Shown here: one piece after another, positions 8,301-14,477 of the stretch | Layout of the letters: every line of letters begins with the position of its first letter | Position numbering within the stretch: the stretch's first letter is position 1 | Origin: JAAZIN01 sp033809435 | Lineage (GTDB): Bacteria; Bacillota; Dethiobacteria; DTU022 | NCBI GenBank assembly: GCA_033809435.1 | Contig: JAPXLS010000024.1 | Span: forward strand, 1 to 17,306 | Length of the DNA: 17,306 nucleotides | Direction of reading: 5' to 3' | Made by a program: the position numbers and the translations under genes | The notes under the pieces: generated by a model | Told to the model about the DNA's origin: nothing | The model's input: only the letters and a program-made list of their open reading frames with translations | Databases searched by the model: none

Positions 8301-8873
8301 CTGGAGAGGGCCGAGGAGGCCCAGGGCCTGCTGGCCAGGCTGAGGGTGCAGACCGAAGAGTACCTGCGGCTGCGCCTGGCCTCCATGGTCCTTCGCCGGA
8401 GCATTGACCGCTACCGGGAGGAAAACCAGAGCCCCGTGATCCGCCTGGCCGGGCAGCTTTTCGCCCGCCTGACCGGGGGCTCCTTCAGCGGGCTGGAGAT
8501 AGATTTCGATGAGAAGGACAACCCTGTCCTGCAGGGCCTGCGTTCGGCCAAAAGGAAGGTGGCCGTCGAGGGCATGAGCGACGGCACCCTGGATCAGCTC
8601 TACCTGAGCCTGCGCCTGGCCAGCCTGGAGAGGTACCTGGAGCAAAATGAACCCCTCCCCTTTATCCTGGACGACCTTCTGGTGAACTTCGATGACCCCA
8701 GGGCTGCCGAAACCCTGAAAGTTCTCGATGAATTTGCCGACAGGACCCAGGTGCTCTTCTTCACGCACCACCGCAGCCTGGCCGAACTGGCACGGAAAGC
8801 TGCTCCCCGGAGTAAAACAATTACCCTGGACCGGGAGCAGCGGGAAATGAACCTTTTTCCGGATACACCTTGA
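5334..8873 (+). CDS. SbcC/YhaN-like SMC-type AAA ATPase
   Basis: 1179 aa partner of the upstream phosphoesterase. The N-terminal ATPase lobe has Walker A GLNEAGKST (32-40) and a Q-loop-like MFGMNHHSLRRGG region (about 121-133). A very long alpha-helical, Glu/Arg/Leu-rich coiled coil runs from about 185 to 1030. The C-terminal lobe has the ABC-signature-like block SDGTLDQLYLSLRL (about 1082-1095), Walker B FILDD (1110-1114) and FFTHH (1142-1146), a switch-histidine motif. Unlike Rad50 and classical SbcC, no CxxC zinc hook is visible at the coiled-coil apex, which fits the YhaN subfamily. The ATG overlaps the previous stop as ATGA. A GC-rich hairpin follows the gene. Confidence 0.93.
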   Translation: MRIKELGLVAFGLFSDYRIDLAGNRGLTLIYGLNEAGKSTVLRAIQDFLYGIPLRSPDAYFHPAGDLRIQAVLETAAGGELKLARRKGKKNTLLDEEGLPVEEDVLRRLLGSIDREAYALMFGMNHHSLRRGGEELLRGKGALGEALFEAASGMGGMRELFQELEQEAGDLFKPAGTRPPMNANIREYNEAKKKVAELSLAPRKWRELEEEYLEQKKKVEQLRELERSLNRDRTRIVRLMKTLPLAARRDENMEEITLLGRLPLLAQDFREKYQELSGKRSDAARDLEKAEEEKRSLEADLGTIIIPEGLLEHAGEISALQERLDTYRNCRKRVPALEGEITGLEHEAAVLLRRVKPSCPSLEEAESMRLPLAAVEEINHLAESYPLLSQELAVRQDRIRELQRDLEEQASERARCGPRKDAGGLSKALNRARKRGSLEGELKRVRTEMADREQGLTAALGALGLYKGTLQQLPALPLPLMETVRKFETNFKALQDRLHWIDEHMAGEESKLAGYREQPAGEKQGGEVGEEGLEEARKVRQYGWHLVRRAWLEGKRDEQEEQSFCGGHPLHLAYERAVVRADSLADMLRREAGRAERGTILQEEINRCRERMERLTVEKKAKIEEKEELARQWAAAWEKCGITPLTPPEMLTWLQRCREILGGLEQLSESGRRERELVQAAAAHREEVHRELLKLGEAGAEDGETLEALLDRAQGISEKYIDAAGRLQSAAEAHRKTEKELESARRQGGEAEKALVDWQNKWSRSMAAAGLPGETAAKAAAAYLRQLEELFQKKEELERRRIDRDESKRYMADFEGRLQKLAAGLAPDLLEMPADHAAAQLQERVNGALRSRERRVSLQGQIERTEKTLQGSKKALAEAESGIGELLRQAQCPAERDLPEVIEKRERQKELRRELDSLEKQLLDHGGGLSLEQIAEESRGVDGDALPGRLEEIEQRLKENRAAQDELNRTFGVTENRYREKIGGSGMEALERAEEAQGLLARLRVQTEEYLRLRLASMVLRRSIDRYREENQSPVIRLAGQLFARLTGGSFSGLEIDFDEKDNPVLQGLRSAKRKVAVEGMSDGTLDQLYLSLRLASLERYLEQNEPLPFILDDLLVNFDDPRAAETLKVLDEFADRTQVLFFTHHRSLAELARKAAPRSKTITLDREQREMNLFPDTP

Positions 8874-8881
8874 TCCAGCAG

Positions 8882-8903
8882 GGGCGGGGTTCCATCCCCG
8901 CCC
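8882..8903. terminator. GC-rich hairpin after the SbcC-like gene
   Basis: Arms GGGCGGGG (8882-8889) and CCCCGCCC (8896-8903) pair perfectly over 8 bp with loop TTCCAT. It begins 9 bp after the ATPase stop codon. No T-run follows, so it is terminator-like rather than a textbook intrinsic terminator. Confidence 0.55.
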
Positions 8904-8946
8904 GATAAATTGTAGCTTTCCAGGGCCGACTTTTGCCCGAAAAACA

Positions 8947-9042
8947 GCCTGATGCTTATGGAAAGATCCCGTGATGATGACTTGCCGATCTGCACTGTTA
9001 GCATCAGGCAGGGGCCGGGACAGATCCAAATATCCCGGCCCC
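8947..9042. terminator. Nested inverted repeats between convergent genes
   Basis: Two separate inverted repeats lie between the convergent ATPase and UROD-family genes. GCCTGATGC (8947-8955) pairs with GCATCAGGC (9001-9009) over 9 bp across 45 nt. GGGGCCGGGA (9011-9020) pairs with TCCCGGCCCC (9033-9042) over 10 bp with a 12-nt loop, ending 14 bp past the UROD-family stop. The second is a good candidate for bidirectional termination, though without a T-run. Confidence 0.5.
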
Positions 9043-9056
9043 GTCTATGTGCAGTT

Positions 9057-10337
9057 TTATTCGCGAGCCTTGCGGATAACCTCTTCCTCGGGCTGCCCCT
9101 TGAGCCATTCGTCAAAGTGCGGAAATGCGGGCACCTCGATGCGGATGGAAGAGAGCTCCCCGGCAATGGGGTAACGGCCCAGGGTGTGCACCGCTCGGAC
9201 GGCTGTATGGATGTTCGCCGGCGGGGTGTCTGCGGGGACGCTGCCGATGAAGAAGAGCAGGCGGCCGTCGCGTCCCATGATCTCGATCCATTCCCGAATT
9301 TTATCGACTAGCTGCCCGGGGGTGCTGTCGCGGACGAAGCGGCCGTTCAGGGAGGCGAAGATGGGCAACTTCCGGCCGCCCTTGCCGCGCTCCAGGGCAT
9401 ATTCCTGCAGCCAGGCCATATTCCAATCCTGGGTCCGTCCCATGGCGGAAAAGGCCACCTTCAGGAAGGAGAGCTCATTGGCCACATCCCAGCAGCGGAA
9501 CATCATCTCCTTGTCGAATTTGGCGGGATCCTCCTCGCAGTAGTCGCAGGCGGCGGCACCGGCGGAGGCGCTCATCCTGAGCTCCCTCTTGCATTTCCGG
9601 GCCAGGCGCTCCGTGGAGGGGGCGATCCATTCCAGGACCAGATCGGGCGTCAGGTTGGGGAAGGCAGACCAGGCGTCGGCGCCGACGCTCGATTTCACCC
9701 CGGCCTGCGCCTGGGCCCTGAGAAAGGGGAATATGGCCTCGTTTTCGGCGTAATCAAAGAGCTCACGGGCGTACTCTTTATCCCTGAGCAAGGCTCGCAC
9801 CGCTTTGGGGTAGCCCATGGCATTGCACAGGAAACTGAAGGGAGAGCAGAAAAAGCCCATGCTCAGGGGGCCCTTGATCCGCTCCGTGATCAGGCGGCAG
9901 AGCTCAACGGTAAGGGGGATGCGGGCTTTGGTCACGTCGAGAGAGCCGATCCTGTCCAGATCGCCGCGCTTCTTGATCAGAGGGCTGCCGGTATCCACCG
10001 TGGGCATGGCCTCGTCGCTGTAGATCATTTTGGCTCCCAGCGCTTCAAGCTCTGTATTGTAGACATCGGAAATAATGGTGTAGGAATCGAAGCCGTACCA
10101 GCGCTCCACGGCCATCTGGGTGCTCACCAGCAGATCGGGGTCCCAGTAATACTTGCGGGCGGGCACACCGGCCACGGTCATGGCATGGTCGTGGATCTGC
10201 GGCCCCATGAAGGGGACATAATCGCCGTGCTTGCCCACCATGGAGGCCATCATCTGGCCCAGGGGGCTCAGTTTCCCGATGCGCAGCCCCTTGCCGTAGA
10301 GAATACCATGCAGTATCTGCAGGTTTGGATTTGTCAT
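9057..10337 (-). CDS. Uroporphyrinogen decarboxylase-family corrinoid methyltransferase
   Basis: 426 aa, related to the UROD superfamily that includes MtaA, MtbA and CmuA. These members use a zinc-bound thiol to move methyl groups between a corrinoid protein and a methyl donor or acceptor, rather than making heme. The C-terminal half carries family-like blocks (DLVLEWIAPSTERLARKC, 232-249; FIGSVPADTPPANI, 363-376). The HxC zinc motif of MtaA is not evident; a C264-x-x-C267 pair (ACDYCEED) lies near where it would be expected. The gene overlaps the corrinoid protein by ATGA, and GGAGG plus a G-rich run precede its ATG inside that gene. Pairing with a corrinoid protein argues against true HemE. 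Substrate unknown. Confidence 0.85.
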   Translation of the reverse strand: MTNPNLQILHGILYGKGLRIGKLSPLGQMMASMVGKHGDYVPFMGPQIHDHAMTVAGVPARKYYWDPDLLVSTQMAVERWYGFDSYTIISDVYNTELEALGAKMIYSDEAMPTVDTGSPLIKKRGDLDRIGSLDVTKARIPLTVELCRLITERIKGPLSMGFFCSPFSFLCNAMGYPKAVRALLRDKEYARELFDYAENEAIFPFLRAQAQAGVKSSVGADAWSAFPNLTPDLVLEWIAPSTERLARKCKRELRMSASAGAAACDYCEEDPAKFDKEMMFRCWDVANELSFLKVAFSAMGRTQDWNMAWLQEYALERGKGGRKLPIFASLNGRFVRDSTPGQLVDKIREWIEIMGRDGRLLFFIGSVPADTPPANIHTAVRAVHTLGRYPIAGELSSIRIEVPAFPHFDEWLKGQPEEEVIRKARE

Positions 10338-10984
10338 TTTCCCCCGCCTCCCATCAGCTCAAGCGCTTTTTCTCTGGCCAGAATGGCATCCCTGCCCCAG
10401 GCATCGGCGCCGATCTCATCGGCAAATTCCTGGCTGGTGGGAACGCCCCCCACCATAACTTTCAGACCGTCGCGCAGCCCCTGCCGCTCCAGCTCCTCGA
10501 TGATCTCACGCATCCGCAGCATGGTGGTGCTCATGTAAGCGCCCAGCCCCAGAATGGCCGGCCGGTGCTCCTTTACAGCGCTGATGAAGGTGTCAAGAGA
10601 GACATCTATACCCAGATCGATGACCTCGAATCCGGCCGACTGCAGCAGGGCGATGACCAGGCTTTTACCCAGGTCATGCATATCTCCCGGCACCACCCCG
10701 ATGACATATTTATAGGCTTCCCTGCCCCCCTCCCCCTCTTTCAGCCTCGGCTCCAGCGGGATCATGGCCGCTTTGAAGGCATCGGCAGCCAGGATTACCT
10801 CGGGCAGGAAGTAGTCATTTGCTTTCCAGCGCTCCCCTGTCTCCTCGATCCCGGCAATGACCCCGCCGTTCAGGATCTCCATGGGCGGCAGAGCCTCTGC
10901 CAGGGCTTCCTCCACCAGGCGGGCAGCCTCTTCGTCCTCTCCTTCGACAATGGCATTTTTGATTGCTGTAAGTTTTTCCTGCAT
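10334..10984 (-). CDS. Corrinoid (B12-binding) methyl-carrier protein, MtaC/MtbC-like
   Basis: 216 aa, the standard length. Residues 1-85 form the helical cap domain (B12-binding domain 1, with LNGGVIAGIEETGERW at 38-53 and EVILAADAF at 62-70). Residues about 92-214 form the Rossmann-like cobalamin domain with the signature D101-M-H103-D-L-G106, in which the histidine is the lower cobalt ligand. MVGGVPTSQEFADEIGAD (177-194) is the conserved C-terminal block. AAGGAG lies 7 nt before the ATG. It shuttles a methyl group, with the overlapping UROD-family gene as its likely partner. No dedicated reactivase or second methyltransferase gene is visible alongside. Confidence 0.95.
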   Translation of the reverse strand: MQEKLTAIKNAIVEGEDEEAARLVEEALAEALPPMEILNGGVIAGIEETGERWKANDYFLPEVILAADAFKAAMIPLEPRLKEGEGGREAYKYVIGVVPGDMHDLGKSLVIALLQSAGFEVIDLGIDVSLDTFISAVKEHRPAILGLGAYMSTTMLRMREIIEELERQGLRDGLKVMVGGVPTSQEFADEIGADAWGRDAILAREKALELMGGGGK

Positions 10985-11195
10985 AGTTCCACTCCTTAAA
11001 GTTGTTATTCCATGCAGTAAAGCCCCTTTGTAATACTAGAATCCCCTTGAACCGGTTCGCCAATGAACTGTTCTGTTGGTTTTTTAAATACCGGCCCCCT
11101 TTCCACAGTTCTCTCCCAGTGAGAGAGAATATTTCCGGTAAGCAAGCTTTCCCGGCTGGTTTTGGGGACTGCCCATGCAATCCCCGGAAAATGTT
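10985..11195. other. Leader region of the corrinoid operon
   Basis: 211 bp between the broken MTH1187-family gene and the corrinoid gene, both minus strand. It contains a perfect 10-bp palindrome GAACCGGTTC (11049-11058) and a 7-bp stem TTCTCTC/GAGAGAA (11109-11115 and 11123-11129, loop 7 nt). I did not recognise a cobalamin, SAM or TPP riboswitch core. No strong promoter hexamers were found. Confidence 0.4.
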
Positions 11196-11516
11196 TTAAT
11201 CCGTGACTTCTTTTTTCAGCTTTTTCTGCACCCACTTCAACTTTCCGGCGATGGAGCCGTCTTTGTCCCGGCGGTCGTCAATGCGAATGGTGGTGGTAAC
11301 GCGGGCGGCGCCCTGCTCTTAGGGAACCTCGTGCAGGCGCCTGTCCAGGGCCAGAATCCTATCCAGATCGCCCTCGATGATGGTGCCCATGGCGGTTAAC
11401 TCGAATTCAAGGCCCTCACCGTGCCGCTGCAGCTCGCGCTGGCAGTCGGCGACAAAGGAACCCAGGCTGGTGTTGCCCGTGTCCAGGAGCACCACGGTGA
11501 CGTCTGCCACAGCCAT
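11196..11516 (-). pseudogene. MTH1187/YqgV thiamine-binding-family gene with internal TAA
   Basis: The frame has 106 codons plus stop, matching the roughly 100-residue DUF77/thiamine-binding family. Its first 65 codons encode ADVTVVLLDTGNTSLGSFV and ELTAMGTIIEGDLDRIL. Codon 66 is TAA (11321-11319). The same frame then continues without a shift for 40 codons with the conserved second half, ARVTTTIRIDDRRDKDG and a Lys-rich tail, ending at TAA 11198-11196. The break lies where relatives have an ordinary residue within a HE-x-x-x-x-x-G segment. No start codon follows the break, so the C-terminal half should not be made separately. AGGTGA precedes the ATG. Either a recent single-base nonsense mutation, a sequencing error, or rarely readthrough. 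Members of this family bind thiamine; function here would be lost if the stop is real. Confidence 0.85.
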
Positions 11517-11760
11517 TTATTTCACCTGCCTCTCTCCGGCGGCGGTAATAATTCTTGACAGGTTTTATGTTCAACTCGAAGGGCCCGGGATCCTTTTACC
11601 CAAAATTTTTGGCAGGCCCGGCAGGCGACAAATAAACAGCGGATCCGCCGCACCATAGCCTGTGAAATGGGGCGGCCCGAGGAGGCAGATTGTTGTTGTA
11701 ATTATGTACATTTTATAGTATTATTGTATAAATATTTGCAAAAGGAGGGTCGCTGCTTTT
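11517..11760. other. Divergent intergenic region
   Basis: About 240 bp between the minus-strand MTH1187-family gene and the plus-strand acetamidase-family gene. It is GC-rich to about 11690, with a nearly repeated GGCAGGC/GGCAGGC pair near 11612-11630, then sharply AT-rich where the plus-strand promoter sits. No gene or recognised riboswitch was found. Confidence 0.4.
11696..11724 (+). promoter_or_regulatory. Likely promoter of the acetamidase-family gene
   Basis: TTGTAA (11696-11701), a 17-nt spacer and TATTAT (11719-11724) resemble a sigma-A promoter in the only AT-rich part of this gap. It precedes AAAGGAGGG (11741-11749). Confidence 0.5.
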
Positions 11761-11790
11761 ATGGCTTTTGTCACTATATGCTTTGTTTAA
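11761..11790 (+). CDS. Possible 9-codon leader peptide
   Basis: ATG at 11761 opens a frame MAFVTICFV ending in TAA at 11788-11790. AAAGGAGGG (11741-11749) precedes it by 11 nt, slightly long. The TAA is fused to the second Shine-Dalgarno AAGGGAGG (11789-11796), the arrangement expected for translational coupling to the next gene. It is in a different frame from that gene. It could also be chance. Confidence 0.3.
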   Translation: MAFVTICFV

Positions 11791-12745
11791 GGGAGGAATT
11801 CGTATAAAAACTATTGACAGCGATCGTGTAATCTACAGCTTCAAACACGAAATGGCTTCCGTGGCAAGGGTTGAACCGGGAGAAACCTTCAGAGTAATCA
11901 CCAATGATTGTTTCCAGGGCCAGATAAAAAGTGAATCCCAGGATTATGCCGCCGTTGACGAGTCAAAGACCAACCCGGCTACCGGGCCCATTTTTATCGA
12001 AGGCGCTGCACCCGGCGATCTGCTGAGGGTGGACATCCTGGATATAGATGTTGTTTCGCCGGGGGTGACCCTTCTTTTGCCCGGGGAAGGGGTACTGGGG
12101 GGCAGGGTTGCGGAGCCTCATATCCGGGTAATTCCCGTTAACAACGGCTGCATCGAATTCGAAGGCGTTTCGATCCCTGCCAGACCCATGATCGGGGTCA
12201 TGGGGGTGGCGCCTTCCCTTGAAGAAGGCGAATGGCCTACCTTCACTCCCTGGAAACATGGCGGAAATCTGGACACGGCCGATCTGGGCGAGGGCTCCGC
12301 CCTTTTTTTACCGGTAAGGCAGAAAGGGGCCCTGCTGGCCCTGGGTGATTGTCATGCCATCATGGGTGACGGCGAGGTGGGATGCTCGGGGCTCGAGGTA
12401 GCCGCCCGGGTAACCATGAAGGTGGATCTGCTCAAGGGGAAGGCAACTGTTTGGCCTCTGCTTGAAACAAGCAATCATCTCATGATCATAGCTTCGGGGG
12501 GGACCCTGGAGGAGGCCACATGCAGCGCCATTGACGAGGCCACAAAGTATTTGCAACGGGGCCTGGCGCTGTCATGGGAGGATGCCTATATTCTGGCAAG
12601 CCTGGTGGTGGACGTAAAGATCAGCCAGGTTGTAAATCCGAAAAAAACAGTCCGCACCTCTATTCCCAAATCACCAATCAAGGCATTCTGGGTTCTGCTT
12701 GGGGGCCGTCCCGGGAGGGCGGCCCCTGAACAATTGCACAATTAA
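11768..12745 (+). CDS. Acetamidase/formamidase-family protein
   Basis: Amidohydrolase of the FmdA/AmdA family, which releases ammonia from formamide, acetamide or related small amides. 325 aa if counted from TTG 11768, but homology-like sequence begins at KTIDSDRVIYSF, i.e. codon 11804, giving 313 aa. Family blocks include SESQDYAAVDESKTNPATGP (from about 55), GGNLDTADLGEGSALFLPV, and GDCHAIMGDGEVGCSGLEV, which carries likely metal/active-site His and Asp/Glu residues. Codon 11804 is ATA, 7 nt after AAGGGAGG (11789-11796); neither in-frame TTG (11768, 11783) has a well-placed ribosome binding site. The last 20 or so residues after SIPKS are atypical and read through a GC hairpin (12702-12726). 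The gene is otherwise intact. Exact substrate unknown. Confidence 0.88.
   Translation: MSLYALFKGGIRIKTIDSDRVIYSFKHEMASVARVEPGETFRVITNDCFQGQIKSESQDYAAVDESKTNPATGPIFIEGAAPGDLLRVDILDIDVVSPGVTLLLPGEGVLGGRVAEPHIRVIPVNNGCIEFEGVSIPARPMIGVMGVAPSLEEGEWPTFTPWKHGGNLDTADLGEGSALFLPVRQKGALLALGDCHAIMGDGEVGCSGLEVAARVTMKVDLLKGKATVWPLLETSNHLMIIASGGTLEEATCSAIDEATKYLQRGLALSWEDAYILASLVVDVKISQVVNPKKTVRTSIPKSPIKAFWVLLGGRPGRAAPEQLHN
12702..12726. terminator. GC hairpin inside the 3' end of the acetamidase-family gene
   Basis: GGGGCCG (12702-12708) pairs with CGGCCCC (12720-12726) over 7 bp with an 11-nt loop. It lies inside the last codons, just before the TAA at 12743-12745, and no T-run follows. It could act as a terminator between this gene and the convergent anti-sigma gene. 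Confidence 0.4.
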
Positions 12746-12786
12746 CGTCCCCCTGAGTCAGATCCTCCGTCCCCGTGACTCATGAC

Positions 12787-13704
12787 TCAGATCCGTCTGT
12801 ATTCCTTGATCAGGTAGGCGCCGGAAAGTAGAAGAATGTACAGCGGTACCGCCAAAAGCAGGATGGCGCCGAAGTCCCGCAGGGCCGAGTATGAGGCAAA
12901 GTTGAAACCTTTGATGCACAGGCTGGCCAGCAGGTAGGCCAGCGGCGGCAGCAGTACTTTCAAAAACACTTTTTTTGCCTTTGCATGACGGCGGAACAGG
13001 AATGCAGCCATGGCGCAAAGGATAACCAGTATGAAGGCAAGACAGGCGTAGGATCCCAGGACCAACCTGGGCAGGGTGGCCACGCCGCCATCAGGTGTCT
13101 GGTTTTTACCATAGATTAAAATATCACAGGCCCCGTCGGCAACGACATGACCAACTCTGCGCGTGATATCGTAATAGTACACCGCCGCCACGGTTTCCCC
13201 GCCGGTATTCAAAACAGCGCTGCGCAGGGGTTTCTTGTAAATATACCGGTTCCAGAGGCTATCCCAGGCCGTAATATGGTAGACATGGCCGGGACCGATC
13301 TGAGCGGTGGAGTGATGAGCATAAAATCCGGAAACCTCTTCGCCGAATATGGCCAGCACTGTCCCGTCGCCCTTCTCCTCTATGCTGACGGTACTTTCGC
13401 GGTAGGAGATGTACCTCGGCGCGGTCAGGAATACGGCCGCCACCACCGCAGCGGCCAGGGTAAACATAACCGCAAAGATGACGGCGTGCCGCCTGTTTTT
13501 CCGCAAGGCGGCTCTCATTTTTTTCAAGGGGCCGGTATCGATATCCGGCGGCAGAGCAGGGGGCGCTCCCATTTCACCAAGCTGCTTTTTGCAATCCTCG
13601 CAGGAGGCGATGTGCTCATCCACCAGCCTCCGCGTGTCGTCGCTCACCATATCCTCCGCGTAGAGCGGCAGGAGATCTTTGATCACATTGCAGGTTACCT
13701 TCAT
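12787..13704 (-). CDS. Zinc-finger (zf-HC2-like) transmembrane anti-sigma factor
   Basis: 305 aa. The cytoplasmic N-terminus has the anti-sigma zinc-binding pattern (C5, H31-x3-C35-x2-C38 in DEHIASCEDCKKQ). Predicted membrane segments lie at about 73-95, 215-237, 246-264 and 277-298, leaving an extracytoplasmic domain of roughly 120 residues (96-214) that may sense envelope state. Four membrane spans and a large external domain are more elaborate than a minimal RsiW-type protein. Its ATG overlaps the sigma-factor stop (TGATG, sharing one A), with GGAGGGG 5 nt upstream, so it is co-translated with its partner. It should hold the ECF sigma factor inactive until a signal arrives; the signal is unknown. 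Confidence 0.88.
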   Translation of the reverse strand: MKVTCNVIKDLLPLYAEDMVSDDTRRLVDEHIASCEDCKKQLGEMGAPPALPPDIDTGPLKKMRAALRKNRRHAVIFAVMFTLAAAVVAAVFLTAPRYISYRESTVSIEEKGDGTVLAIFGEEVSGFYAHHSTAQIGPGHVYHITAWDSLWNRYIYKKPLRSAVLNTGGETVAAVYYYDITRRVGHVVADGACDILIYGKNQTPDGGVATLPRLVLGSYACLAFILVILCAMAAFLFRRHAKAKKVFLKVLLPPLAYLLASLCIKGFNFASYSALRDFGAILLLAVPLYILLLSGAYLIKEYRRI

Positions 13705-14186
13705 CAGGACCCCTCCATCTGCTTTTTGATCTTGTTCCGGGCCCGGTGGTAGGTAACGCAGGCCCAGTTTTCGCTTTTCCCGAAGAGGGCGGCAATTTTT
13801 TTGAAGCTCAGCTCCCCGAAGACGCGCAGCGAAAACACCTCTTTGTAGGGCTCACCGAGACTGTGTAGAATCTCGTGCACCTTCATGGAGGCCTCGGAAA
13901 GAGTGATGGCCTGTTCGAGATCATGTTCCGCCGCCTTTTCCGGCAACTCTTCCATATGGACAAGCCTTTTGTTCTTGCGCAGGTACGAAAAGTAACCGTT
14001 TTTTGCGATCTGGCACAGCCAGACCCGAAGGTCACAGCTCCCCCTGAAGCTGTCGATGGATTCAATGGCTTTCAGAAACGTTTCGGAGGTGATATCCTCC
14101 GCGATATGCCTGTCGCCGGATAGACTGTAAAGATAGAGAAAAACGTCCCTGAAATAAGCGCTGTAGATCTCCTCGAAATCCGCCAC
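13704..14186 (-). CDS. ECF-subfamily RNA polymerase sigma factor
   Basis: 160 aa, typical of ECF (sigma-70 group 4) factors. Region 2 covers about 8-72 (YFRDVFLYLYSLSGDRHIAE, DITSETFLKAI, then RVWLCQIAKNGYFSYLRK). Region 4 covers about 100-157, with the helix-turn-helix LSFKKIAALFGKSENWACVTYHRARNKIKK at 126-155. There is no region 3, as expected. The start is GTG, with AGGAGGT 6 nt upstream; no better ATG exists. It pairs with the overlapping membrane anti-sigma gene. ECF pairs usually autoregulate, but I could not identify a distinct ECF promoter motif upstream. Confidence 0.95.
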   Translation of the reverse strand: MADFEEIYSAYFRDVFLYLYSLSGDRHIAEDITSETFLKAIESIDSFRGSCDLRVWLCQIAKNGYFSYLRKNKRLVHMEELPEKAAEHDLEQAITLSEASMKVHEILHSLGEPYKEVFSLRVFGELSFKKIAALFGKSENWACVTYHRARNKIKKQMEGS

Positions 14187-14287
14187 TCTTTTACCTCCTG
14201 CCTATAAGACGCGCCCGGGTCAATTATATTACAAACGCGGGAGGGGGGGCAATGGAGTCTTCATGCACCGTTTTTTAGTGAACCGGG

Positions 14288-14336
14288 GCAGGGTTGGGCG
14301 ACCACGAGGGTCGCCCCTACGATTGCAGGCGTTAAC
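14288..14336. repeat. Palindromic 49-bp repeat, copy 1
   Basis: The core is GGGCGACC (14296-14303), loop ACGAG, GGTCGCCC (14309-14316), a perfect 8-bp stem. The unit runs on through GATTGCAGGCGTTAAC. It matches copy 2 at 45 of 49 positions, and all four differences are transitions. It resembles REP-like intergenic elements with the same GGGCGACC...GGTCGCCC core that I recall from many bacterial genomes. Confidence 0.85.
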
Positions 14337-14404
14337 CCGGCGGGATGGAGCCCCCCAAAACAGGAAGCGATCTGTTTTTATGCGCTAGTTTAGTGCGTAT
14401 TGCT

Positions 14405-14453
14405 GCAGGGCTGGGCGACCGCGAGGGTCGCCCCCGCGATTGCAGGCGTTAAC
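14405..14453. repeat. Palindromic 49-bp repeat, copy 2
   Basis: Same orientation as copy 1, 117 bp downstream start to start. Stem GGGCGACC (14413-14420) and GGTCGCCC (14426-14433), loop GCGAG. It ends 24 bp before the aroQ stop codon, so in the minus direction it may also act as a transcript-end hairpin for the aromatic operon. Confidence 0.85.
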
Positions 14454-14477
14454 AGCTCGCCCAACCCCTGCGGCTGT

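Larger units (their letters stand above)
14187..14477. other. Intergenic region with palindromic repeats
   Basis: About 290 bp between the sigma-factor start and the end of aroQ. It holds two copies of a 49-bp repeat (listed separately) and a G-rich stretch near 14238-14251. No gene is supported; the small open frames read through the repeats. Confidence 0.6.

Noticed and set aside
7947..9029. 360-codon minus-strand open frame
   Set aside because: It runs antisense to the ATPase C-terminal lobe with its Walker B motif and shows no recognisable domain.
9057..10337. Annotation as HemE (heme-pathway uroporphyrinogen decarboxylase)
   Set aside because: The gene is longer than usual HemE, lacks recognisable HemE N-terminal motifs and overlaps a corrinoid protein gene, as methyltransferase members do.
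10985..11195. Possible cobalamin or SAM riboswitch before the corrinoid gene
   Set aside because: Only small stems and one palindrome were found, with none of the conserved core sequences I would recognise.
14288..14453. CRISPR array
   Set aside because: Only two repeat copies with a strong internal stem, 68 bp of intervening DNA and no cas genes.
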